A stretch of 64,000 nucleotides of DNA from the NCBI GenBank assembly GCA_002305045.1, contig DBPX01000006.1:1-64000 (forward strand), in the 5' to 3' direction. The translations under genes and the position numbers were made by a program. Positions 18,105 through 25,005 of the stretch are shown piece after piece (within the stretch, counting starts at the first letter, position 1; each line of letters starts with the position of its first letter). This DNA comes from Ruminococcus sp. UBA1409. Lineage in GTDB: Bacteria; Bacillota; Clostridia; Oscillospirales; Ruminococcaceae. The notes beneath the pieces were generated by a model. It saw nothing but the letters and a program-made list of their open reading frames with translations. It made no database searches and was not told where the DNA came from.

Positions 18105-19628
18105 ATGAGCGAAAAAAGGCTTACGCTTATATTCTCCGGCAACGATTTTAAGTACGAGCTTGAGGGCGTCTGCAAGCTGTTTTTCCCGGTCGAGAGCTTT
18201 AATTTTTTGTTTTTGGACTCCGGCGGGGGTACGCTCCCGGAGGATGGCTCTGACTGCTGTCTTATAACAAGGCTGGAGGGCAGACGGAGCACGCTTATCA
18301 GCGTGGCGGCGAGAATAGGCGGGAGGATAAAAACGGCGGGCGAGAGGCTCGATTCATCCTCCGACGAGCTTGAAAAAAGCTGTGAGTTCAGACTGGGAAG
18401 GCTCTTGTACAGAGTTCTTTCCGAGCTTACCGGCAAAAGGCCGGAGTGGGGAGTCCTAACCGGGGTAAGGCCGGTAAAGCTTATAAACAAGCTAAGAGGC
18501 TCCGGGCTTGATTTTGATGGGATAAGAAAAAAGCTCACCGAGGAGTACCTTGTCACCGAGGAGAAGGTAAGAATAGGCTACGAAACGGCTGTAAATCAGG
18601 ACGCCGCCGTAAGCGGGATGCCGAAGGACTCCTTCAGCCTTTATGTCTCGATACCCTTTTGCCCAACCAGGTGCAGCTACTGCTCCTTTGTCTCGCAGAC
18701 GGTCTCGAGCTTTAAAAAGCTGATGCCGGAATATGTTGAAAGGCTCTGTGATGAGATAGCCTACACCTCAGGGCTGTTAGGGGGCGGCGGGCCGAGGCTT
18801 GACACCGTTTACTTCGGCGGGGGAACACCGACCTCGCTCGAGCCGGGTCAGCTGGATAGGATTATGAAAACTATAGCCTCCTCGTTCGACCTTTCAGGCG
18901 TCAGGGAGTATACCGTCGAGGCGGGGCGTCCTGATACCGTGACCTATGATAAGCTCATGGTCATAAAGGAAAACGGAGGCGGGAGGATAAGCGTAAATCC
19001 GCAGACCGTCCACGACAGCGTGCTTTTGCAGATAGGAAGAAGGCATACGGCGGCTCAGTTCTTTGAGAGCTACAGTCTTGCCCGCTCGGTGGGCTTCAAG
19101 GCTATAAATGTCGATTTGATTGCGGGTCTCCCGGGAGACAGCATCAGCGGCTTCAAGGAGTCCGTAGACAGGATAATAGAGCTGTCGCCGGAGAATATCA
19201 CCGTTCACGCTCTTTCGGTCAAGAGGGCGTCCGACATGATGGCAAGCAGGGATATAGGCGACGACAGCCTGACCGAGAGCATGATAGCCTACGCCACACA
19301 GAGGCTGCTTCTGGAGGGGTACAAGCCCTACTATCTTTACAGACAGAAAAATCAGCTGGGCAATCAGGAGAACATCGGCTGGACAAGACCGGGGCTTGAG
19401 GGAATCTATAACATCAATATCATGGAGGAGATTCAGTCGATAGTTGCAGTCGGAGCTGGAGGGACGACTAAAATCCTCTCAGGGACCGACCCCGGCAAGG
19501 GGATACAGAGGTTCTTTAACCCTAAGTACCCGCTTGATTACATAAGGAGCTTTGACACCGTCCTAAAGAGAAAGGAAACCGCCATGGGGCTTCTTTTAGG
19601 CTCGGAATCGGATAAAGACAGGAAATAG
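18105..19628 (+). CDS. hemZ: Coproporphyrinogen dehydrogenase HemZ (radical SAM)
   Basis: HemZ belongs to the HemN-like radical SAM family and is assigned to oxygen-independent oxidation of coproporphyrinogen III. The cluster motif CxxxCxxC is at 186/190/193 (CPTRCSYC), followed by YFGGGTPTSL and the HemZ-specific tail NQENIGWTRPG. Length is 507 residues, with the long N-terminal extension typical of HemZ. ATG 18105 follows AGAGGTGA; a GTG two codons upstream is less likely. No other haem genes are nearby, so the assignment is by family and the substrate could differ. Confidence 0.9.
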   Translation: MSEKRLTLIFSGNDFKYELEGVCKLFFPVESFNFLFLDSGGGTLPEDGSDCCLITRLEGRRSTLISVAARIGGRIKTAGERLDSSSDELEKSCEFRLGRLLYRVLSELTGKRPEWGVLTGVRPVKLINKLRGSGLDFDGIRKKLTEEYLVTEEKVRIGYETAVNQDAAVSGMPKDSFSLYVSIPFCPTRCSYCSFVSQTVSSFKKLMPEYVERLCDEIAYTSGLLGGGGPRLDTVYFGGGTPTSLEPGQLDRIMKTIASSFDLSGVREYTVEAGRPDTVTYDKLMVIKENGGGRISVNPQTVHDSVLLQIGRRHTAAQFFESYSLARSVGFKAINVDLIAGLPGDSISGFKESVDRIIELSPENITVHALSVKRASDMMASRDIGDDSLTESMIAYATQRLLLEGYKPYYLYRQKNQLGNQENIGWTRPGLEGIYNINIMEEIQSIVAVGAGGTTKILSGTDPGKGIQRFFNPKYPLDYIRSFDTVLKRKETAMGLLLGSESDKDRK

Positions 19629-19639
19629 CCGGGACATTA

Positions 19640-19697
19640 CCCCGCCCTTTGCCACAGAGCCGGAGTACGGCTTGTCCATCAAGGGGCGGGGCTTTTA
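19640..19697 (+). terminator. Long GC-rich hairpin between hemZ and rlmD
   Basis: CCCCGCCCTT (19640-19649) pairs with AAGGGGCGGGG (19681-19691), with a small inner GCCG/CGGC stem, followed by CTTTTAAGG. It is either a weak terminator of the recJ operon or a processing signal. Confidence 0.5.
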
Positions 19698-19732
19698 AGG
19701 CGGATTTAAATACGGACCAAGGGGAAGCTAAA

Positions 19733-21364
19733 ATGAAGAAAAACGACATTGTAAGGCTTGAAATAACCGGGTATACGCAGGAGGGAAACGGCGTCGGCCG
19801 CACCGAGGAGGGCATGGCTGTTTTCGTCCCGCTGACGGCGGCAGGGGATATCATAGAGGCAAGGATTGTAAAGCTCATGAATAGCTACGCCTACGGAAGG
19901 CTGGAGAGGGTGCTGTCCCCGTCCGGCGACAGAATAGAGCCTGACTGCCCGGTTTACAGCAAATGCGGCGGCTGTGCGCTCAGGCATATAAGCTACGAGG
20001 CTGAGCTTAGGGCTAAGGAGGGCTTCGTCAGGGACGCCTTTAGGAGAATCGGCGGCTTTTTAATCGAGCCGGAGCCAATAGTCGGCTGCAAGAGGATAAA
20101 TCGCTACAGGAATAAGGCTCAGCTTCCCGTCGCCATGCAGGACGGCAGACCTGTATACGGCTTTTTCGCCCCGAGGTCGCACAGGGTGATAGCGTCTGAC
20201 CGCTGTCTTTTACAGCCGGAGGTGTTTACCGACATCTGCGAGTATGTGAGGACATATATCGAAAAAAGAGGGATAGCTCCCTACGACGAGAACACGGACA
20301 GCGGACTTCTTCGGCATATCTATATAAGAAAGGGCGAGTATACCGGCGAAATCCTGCTTACGCTGATAGTGAGAGCAGACACCCACCAGCTTGACGGTCT
20401 GGCAGACGCCATCGCAAGGGATATAAGGGATATAAAATCCGTAGTTTTAAATATAAACGACAGGAGAACGAATGTCATCCTGGGCGAAAGGAGCAGGACG
20501 CTTTACGGAGACGGCTATATCACCGACAGGATGTGCAAAAGGACTCTTATGATATCTCCCGGCTCGTTTTATCAGGTCAACACCCCTGCCGCCGAGGAGG
20601 TCTACAGGACAGCCGGCCGGATGGCTGGCTTTAGAGGCAGCGAGACGGTTTTGGACCTCTACTGCGGGATAGGCAGCATAGGGCTGTCTATGGCGGACAG
20701 CGTTAAAAGGGTAATCGGCGCAGAGGTGATAGAGGACGCCGTCAAAAACGCCGAGAAAAACGCCGCCCTCAACGGCCTCTCGGACAGGTTCAGCTTCCTC
20801 TGCGGCGACGCCGGCGAAATCGCCTCCCGTCTTTTAAAAAGCGGCGCCGCCCCGGACGCCGTCATCCTAGACCCTCCCAGAAAGGGCTGCGACTCAAAAA
20901 CCCTTGACGCCGTCCTTGGGCTGTCCCCCGAGAAGATAATCTATATCTCCTGCAACCCCTCCACCGCCGCCCGGGACTGCAAAATGCTTTGCAGCTGCGG
21001 CTACACCCTTATTCGCTACAAGCCGATGGATATGTTCCCAAGAACTAATCATGTGGAGACTGTTGTCTTGCTTTCCAAGGGTGAGGTCGACTCGAAAAAG
21101 ATTCGGGTTGAGTTCTCTTTGGAAGATATGGATATGTCGGAGTTCCAAGATGGAGCTACCTATCCGCAGATCAAGGAGTATGTTTTGGAGCATACCGGGT
21201 TAAAGGTGTCCAACCTCTATATCTCACAAATTAAACGGAAATGTGGGATTGAGGTAGGCAAAAACTACAATCTGCCGAAATCCGAGGATTCCAGACAGCC
21301 CCAGTGTCCGCCGGAAAAAGAGAAAGCAATCCGAGAAGCATTCAAATATTTTGGGATGATCTAA
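19733..21364 (+). CDS. rlmD: 23S rRNA (uracil-C5) methyltransferase RlmD/RumA-type with grafted C-terminus
   Basis: The enzyme methylates a uracil in 23S rRNA with SAM. It has an N-terminal TRAM domain, an Fe-S cluster set CPVYSKCGGC plus a later cysteine (SDRCLLQ), the SAM motif VLDLYCGIGSIGL, and the catalytic cysteine in YISCNPST. A normal RlmD ends soon after HVETVVLLSK. Here about 90 extra residues follow, ending in EAFKYFGMI, and from about base 21037 the codon use becomes AT-richer. This tail matches my memory of small proteins encoded at the ends of integrative elements that insert in rumA. The 543-residue product should still be functional. Confidence 0.9.
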   Translation: MKKNDIVRLEITGYTQEGNGVGRTEEGMAVFVPLTAAGDIIEARIVKLMNSYAYGRLERVLSPSGDRIEPDCPVYSKCGGCALRHISYEAELRAKEGFVRDAFRRIGGFLIEPEPIVGCKRINRYRNKAQLPVAMQDGRPVYGFFAPRSHRVIASDRCLLQPEVFTDICEYVRTYIEKRGIAPYDENTDSGLLRHIYIRKGEYTGEILLTLIVRADTHQLDGLADAIARDIRDIKSVVLNINDRRTNVILGERSRTLYGDGYITDRMCKRTLMISPGSFYQVNTPAAEEVYRTAGRMAGFRGSETVLDLYCGIGSIGLSMADSVKRVIGAEVIEDAVKNAEKNAALNGLSDRFSFLCGDAGEIASRLLKSGAAPDAVILDPPRKGCDSKTLDAVLGLSPEKIIYISCNPSTAARDCKMLCSCGYTLIRYKPMDMFPRTNHVETVVLLSKGEVDSKKIRVEFSLEDMDMSEFQDGATYPQIKEYVLEHTGLKVSNLYISQIKRKCGIEVGKNYNLPKSEDSRQPQCPPEKEKAIREAFKYFGMI

Positions 21365-21388
21365 CATCCCGAAAAATGGAGGTTTCTT

Positions 21389-21637
21389 ATGGATAGATTG
21401 ATTTCTTGTGAGTTTAATATGGACAATGCCTGTGTGGAACTAAAATTTTTTGATGGCAGCATGATTGCCATTGATACGATTGCGGTAGAGAATGAGGTCG
21501 CCGACAATATGTATCAGCGGTCAGAGCTTGACTATCTGATCTACAATGCGCCGCTGGAATATGCTGACCTTATTCTGAATGGTAATCCGGAAGCCTATTT
21601 GAAAACCGTCACAGAGTATAAACCTTTAGACAGTTGA
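21389..21637 (+). CDS. DUF6061-like small protein
   Basis: The 82-residue protein begins with ISCEFNMDNACVELKF and contains AVENEVADNMYQRSELDYLIYNAPLEYADL, which I recall as the DUF6061 family of mobile elements; the function is unknown. It has a GGAGG site (21379-21383) before ATG 21389, lies 24 bases after rlmD and is followed by its own terminator. It belongs to the AT-richer foreign block. Confidence 0.75.
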   Translation: MDRLISCEFNMDNACVELKFFDGSMIAIDTIAVENEVADNMYQRSELDYLIYNAPLEYADLILNGNPEAYLKTVTEYKPLDS

Positions 21638-21644
21638 ACACCTC

Positions 21645-21680
21645 ATTGCCCGTGGGAGAAATCCTTCGGGCAATTTTTTG
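21645..21680 (+). terminator. Terminator after the DUF6061-like gene
   Basis: ATTGCCCG (21645-21652) pairs with CGGGCAAT (21667-21674), followed by five T residues and G. Confidence 0.88.
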
Positions 21681-21706
21681 TATCTTTTCTGTGAACTCTA
21701 TTGATT

Positions 21707-21734
21707 TTGATTGTCTAATGTGGTAGACTATATT
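21707..21734 (+). promoter_or_regulatory. blaI-blaR1 promoter
   Basis: TTGATT (21707-21712) and TATATT (21729-21734) flank a 16-base spacer that is exactly the first operator, an arrangement that would let BlaI block RNA polymerase. Confidence 0.7.
21713..21728 (+). promoter_or_regulatory. BlaI operator O1
   Basis: The 16-base dyad GTCTAATGTGGTAGAC has perfect GTCTA / TAGAC arms around six bases and fills the spacer of the promoter. Confidence 0.85.
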
Positions 21735-21738
21735 TGAA

Positions 21739-21754
21739 GTCTAATAGCGTAGAC
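21739..21754 (+). promoter_or_regulatory. BlaI operator O2
   Basis: GTCTAATAGCGTAGAC repeats the same arms and GTCTAAT...GTAGAC pattern 26 bases downstream of O1, just past the expected transcription start and ending right at the ribosome site. Confidence 0.85.
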
Positions 21755-21769
21755 AAGGAGGGCGTGAAT

Positions 21770-22141
21770 ATGGATTTTCCGAAGATTCACGAAAGTGAAT
21801 ATCGTTTTTGTTTGATTATGTGGGAGCATGAGCCGGTTACTGCTGTCCGGCTTGTAAAGCTGTGCCAAGAGCAGCTTGGCTGGAAAAGAACTACCACCTA
21901 TACCGTCATCAAGCGTCTTAGAGATCGTGGTGTACTGACGAACGACAACGGCACCATCACTTCTCTTGTTTCTAAAGATGAAGCGCAGGCGTGTGAGATT
22001 GACGAATTGGTTGAGAAGAAATTTGAAGGTTCTCTGCCTGCCTTTATCGCTGCTTTTACAAAGCATCAGGATATGTCCGAAGGTGATCTTGATGAGGTAC
22101 AGCGTATGATTGACCGTATCAGGAAAGGAGGTTCGCAATGA
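21770..22141 (+). CDS. blaI: BlaI/MecI/CopY-family repressor
   Basis: The 123-residue protein is a winged-helix repressor of the penicillinase-repressor family: the N-terminal helix-turn-helix runs through ESEYRFCLIMWEHEPVTAV and the wing includes KRTTTYTVIKRLRDRGVL. The C-terminal dimerisation helices hold the cleavage region for the partner protease. ATG 21770 follows AGGAGGGCG. Two dyads in its own promoter show autoregulation, and the ATGA overlap with the protease gene makes a sensor-repressor unit. No beta-lactamase gene is nearby, so the regulon is elsewhere or this unit answers another signal. Confidence 0.92.
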   Translation: MDFPKIHESEYRFCLIMWEHEPVTAVRLVKLCQEQLGWKRTTTYTVIKRLRDRGVLTNDNGTITSLVSKDEAQACEIDELVEKKFEGSLPAFIAAFTKHQDMSEGDLDEVQRMIDRIRKGGSQ

Positions 22142-24585
22142 ACGAACTCTTTTTGAAAATCATCAATATGAGCATATCGGCAAGCTGGCTTGTCCTGGCT
22201 GTGCTGATTCTCAGACTTGTTTTGAAGAAAGCTCCCAAATGGGTCAATGTTCTGCTTTGGGGTATCGTTGCAGTCAGATTGATCTGCCCGTTTTCTTTCG
22301 AGAGCGTATTGAGCCTGATTCCAAGCGCTGAAACCATTCCGTTGAACATAGGCATGGATACCACCCCTACCATCAATAGCGGGATAAATGCAATAAACAA
22401 CGCAGTTAATCCTATCATCAGTCAGTCCAATACTCCAATGGCTGGTGCCAGCGTAAATCCTCTGCAAATCACCATCGGTATCTATGAATACATCTGGATT
22501 TTCGGCATGATTGCACTTGCGCTATATACAGCTATTAGCTATTGGCGTCTGAGTCGCAAAGTTGATACTGCCGTTCGCTACAAGGACAACATTTTCCAGA
22601 GCGAGAATGTAAACTCTCCGTTTGTGCTTGGTATCATCAAACCGAGAATCTATCTCCCGTTCAACATGAACGGTCAAAATCTGGAACACGTTGTTGCCCA
22701 TGAGCAGGCACACATTCGCCGTAAAGACCATTTGTGGAAGCCCCTTGGTTTTCTCCTGCTGACGATCCATTGGTTCAATCCTCTCATGTGGCTGGCTTAT
22801 GTTCTGTTGTGCCGTGACATTGAGCTTGCCTGTGATGAAAAGGTAATCAAGAAACTTGGCAACGAACAGAGAGCCGATTACACTCAGGCACTTGTGGCCT
22901 GCAGCGTAAATCGCCGTATGATTGCCGCTTGCCCTCTCGCTTTTGGTGAGGTCGGTGTTAAGGAGCGTGTGAAGTCTGTGATGAACTATAAGAAGCCTGC
23001 GTTCTGGATTGTTGTTTTAGCGGTCATGTCTTGTGTAGTTGTTGCGGCGTGCTTCTTGACCAATCCCAAACAAGACAGCTTTACGATACGGATTGTTGTT
23101 CCGGCAGGCAGCACAGAAGAAATTGTGTATCAAGAGGATTTTGCTTATTCTGATGAAGAAATATCCCCGCTTGGCAATAAGATTACAATTTCATCTGGTG
23201 AGGGATTAGGGGATACCGAGGTTGTATTGAAACCAATTCAAGTAAAAGAAGAGAATGCATACGAACCAACATATCTTACCCCAGGTATGCCAGTTGAAAT
23301 GGATGTTGAAAAAGGTGCCTGGTTCAAAGTAGGTGTGAATGTTCAAAACCCTACCGATGAAGACATAATTGTTTATGTTGAAGTAGAAGGTGTAGAGGTA
23401 CGCATTTCAGATGAGATAAATTCCGTCATAGAGTGGTTTGACTACACAGAGAACCCCTCTGCTATGGATGATGAATCAACTATAAAGCTTCCGATATATC
23501 CAGATGTTACTTTCAGCTACAACCAGACACAAATAATTGCGTCAAAACCCTTTGACACTTCGGAACTTACCAGTCAAACAATTTTGATTGCCGGTATGCC
23601 AATTTGGAACGCTTATTTTACAGATTTAACCGGTGATGGTTTTCCGGAAATCTGTGCTACATATACTTGGGGTTCCGGTATTATCGACAGTCGCATTGTC
23701 GTCTGCGACTATGTAAACGGAGCAAGCTACGAGCTATCTGATCGAGGAAATTTCGATTTCACTCTTAGACAGGATGAGCAAGATGGTCGTCTGTATGTAG
23801 ATAAAACAAAGTATAATTCTAATGAACTGGTAGAAACTGGCCGATTGGTTTTCAAGAATAATTGTATTCAGATTGAAGGCTTTTCCAACGAAACACATCA
23901 GGTGTTCCAAGCTGAAATTCTGGAAATCTATGATGGCTATTATCTTGTGAAACCTGTTGAGGGCAGTTGGGAACTGAGTAGCACAGACCGAATTGAAGTG
24001 CCAATTAGAAATGCTCATCCGTCACCTGAACCAGAAGTCGGAGATGTGATCGAAATTGAATACTCCGGTGAAATCCTTGAAACTTATCCTGCACGAATTG
24101 CGGATGTTTATAGCATCAAAGTTGCAGCAGAAAAGGGTAGACTAAACGGATTTGAACTCAATTTTGATGGAAACACATCTTTGCAACATAAGATGGTACT
24201 GACTGAGGATGCACCGTATTGGTGCATTTTCATAAACAATGAAGGATCTAACAATATTACAGTAGAAATTGGTGGCCACGTCTATGAAGTCGAAGCTGAA
24301 ACGTATGGACATATCTTTAGGGATGAACTGTGGGATGCTGGCACTTACAGTGCAAGTTTTGCGTCCATAAATGGAATGGAAGGAACTGCGACTTGCTATA
24401 CTTACAAGTACAGGATGGAAGTTACCGGACGGTTGAATAACGCCGTTGAGGATACAACCTATGTTATTTTGAGCAACATTGAGAATATTACATTTGAACA
24501 GGCTTGGAAGGCCAGCGGACTGAGTGGCGATACCGCAGACTACTTCGATCCTGCCGAAGCTGTGATTATCAACAGGACACGATGA
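22138..24585 (+). CDS. blaR1: BlaR1-like M56 metallopeptidase with unusual extracytoplasmic domain
   Basis: The N-terminal half has the membrane helices of BlaR1/MecR1 and the zinc protease motif HEQAH (188-192) with the downstream ELACDE, so it should cleave its repressor from the membrane. A final helix ends near residue 305 (VVAACFLTNP). The remaining roughly 500 residues are not the serine penicillin-binding sensor of BlaR1: no STxK/KTG set is seen. Instead there are beta-rich stretches and a calcium-loop-like DLTGDGFPE segment. The ligand is unknown; it may sense another envelope stress. It ends at a strong terminator. Confidence 0.85.
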   Translation: MNELFLKIINMSISASWLVLAVLILRLVLKKAPKWVNVLLWGIVAVRLICPFSFESVLSLIPSAETIPLNIGMDTTPTINSGINAINNAVNPIISQSNTPMAGASVNPLQITIGIYEYIWIFGMIALALYTAISYWRLSRKVDTAVRYKDNIFQSENVNSPFVLGIIKPRIYLPFNMNGQNLEHVVAHEQAHIRRKDHLWKPLGFLLLTIHWFNPLMWLAYVLLCRDIELACDEKVIKKLGNEQRADYTQALVACSVNRRMIAACPLAFGEVGVKERVKSVMNYKKPAFWIVVLAVMSCVVVAACFLTNPKQDSFTIRIVVPAGSTEEIVYQEDFAYSDEEISPLGNKITISSGEGLGDTEVVLKPIQVKEENAYEPTYLTPGMPVEMDVEKGAWFKVGVNVQNPTDEDIIVYVEVEGVEVRISDEINSVIEWFDYTENPSAMDDESTIKLPIYPDVTFSYNQTQIIASKPFDTSELTSQTILIAGMPIWNAYFTDLTGDGFPEICATYTWGSGIIDSRIVVCDYVNGASYELSDRGNFDFTLRQDEQDGRLYVDKTKYNSNELVETGRLVFKNNCIQIEGFSNETHQVFQAEILEIYDGYYLVKPVEGSWELSSTDRIEVPIRNAHPSPEPEVGDVIEIEYSGEILETYPARIADVYSIKVAAEKGRLNGFELNFDGNTSLQHKMVLTEDAPYWCIFINNEGSNNITVEIGGHVYEVEAETYGHIFRDELWDAGTYSASFASINGMEGTATCYTYKYRMEVTGRLNNAVEDTTYVILSNIENITFEQAWKASGLSGDTADYFDPAEAVIINRTR

Positions 24586-24639
24586 TTATTGATTCTCGTA
24601 ATATACTTAAAAATAAGTTGAGAAAACCGTAACCAATGA

Positions 24640-24680
24640 AACCGCTGCAATTTTTACGGAAATTGCAGCGGTTATTTTTA
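24640..24680 (+). terminator. Terminator of blaI-blaR1
   Basis: A 14-pair stem, AACCGCTGCAATTT (24640-24653) with its complement at 24660-24673, closes TTACGG and is followed by ATTTTTAG. Confidence 0.9.
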
Positions 24681-24917
24681 GAGTTCAAATGCGACCATTG
24701 TTTCCTTTGGCAACTTCTCATTCTCGCAATTCAAAAGATACGCTATCGCCTTGTTCGCAAAGCGGTTTGTTTGCATCGTATCCCAGTCGGCAAGACGGAT
24801 GATCTCCGCTGTGCCGTTCTCAAAATCCAATGAAATTTCGCCCCATTCGCCGTCGCAGTCGGCGACAATAGGAAAGTCTGACTCGCTTATAGCTATTTGC
24901 GCAGTATAATTGTCCAT
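24678..24917 (-). CDS. Small acidic protein of unknown function (79 aa)
   Basis: An acidic 79-residue protein beginning MDNYTAQIAISESDF and ending in ENEKLPKETMVAFEL. I do not recognise a family. A promoter with a 17-base spacer lies upstream on the same strand, and GGAG lies about 14 bases before ATG 24917, longer than ideal; a second ATG at 24938 has no ribosome site. It converges on the blaR1 terminator and shares the AT-richer composition of the foreign block. Confidence 0.55.
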   Translation of the reverse strand: MDNYTAQIAISESDFPIVADCDGEWGEISLDFENGTAEIIRLADWDTMQTNRFANKAIAYLLNCENEKLPKETMVAFEL

Positions 24918-24937
24918 ATATTTAGTACATTTCTCCA

Positions 24938-24966
24938 TTGAATTTGTAGTGCAATAATATTATAAT
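24938..24966 (+). promoter_or_regulatory. Promoter of the GH127 gene
   Basis: TTGAAT (24938-24943) and TATAAT (24961-24966) are 17 bases apart, 40 bases before the GH127 start. Its -10 overlaps that of the opposing promoter. Confidence 0.7.
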
Positions 24967-24987
24967 GCATATAGATAATTCAGTCAA
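24959..24987 (-). promoter_or_regulatory. Opposing promoter of the 79-residue protein gene
   Basis: On the minus strand TTGACT (24987-24982) and TATAAT (24964-24959) are 17 bases apart. The two -10 boxes overlap in ATTATAAT, so the two promoters cannot be occupied together. Confidence 0.65.
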
Positions 24988-25005
24988 CAGCTTGAGGAGG
25001 GTAAT

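Larger units (their letters stand above)
21037..24950. mobile_element. Probable remnant of an integrative element at the 3' end of rlmD
   Basis: Codon use and AT content change within the rlmD codons for FPRTNHVET and change back before the GH127 gene at 25006. Inside lie the substitute rlmD tail, a DUF6061-type gene, a blaI-blaR1-like pair and a small minus-strand gene: types of gene often carried by clostridial integrative elements. No integrase, relaxase or right-hand copy of the rlmD target was found, so this would be a decayed or recombined remnant. Limits are approximate. Confidence 0.6.

Noticed and set aside
21389..24585. A beta-lactam resistance operon
   Set aside because: The repressor and protease are present but no beta-lactamase or PBP gene is nearby, and the protease lacks the penicillin-binding sensor.
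24586..25005. Right-hand attachment site for the presumed element
   Set aside because: No copy of the rlmD target bases (about 21025-21060) could be seen near the right border, so no att pair is claimed.
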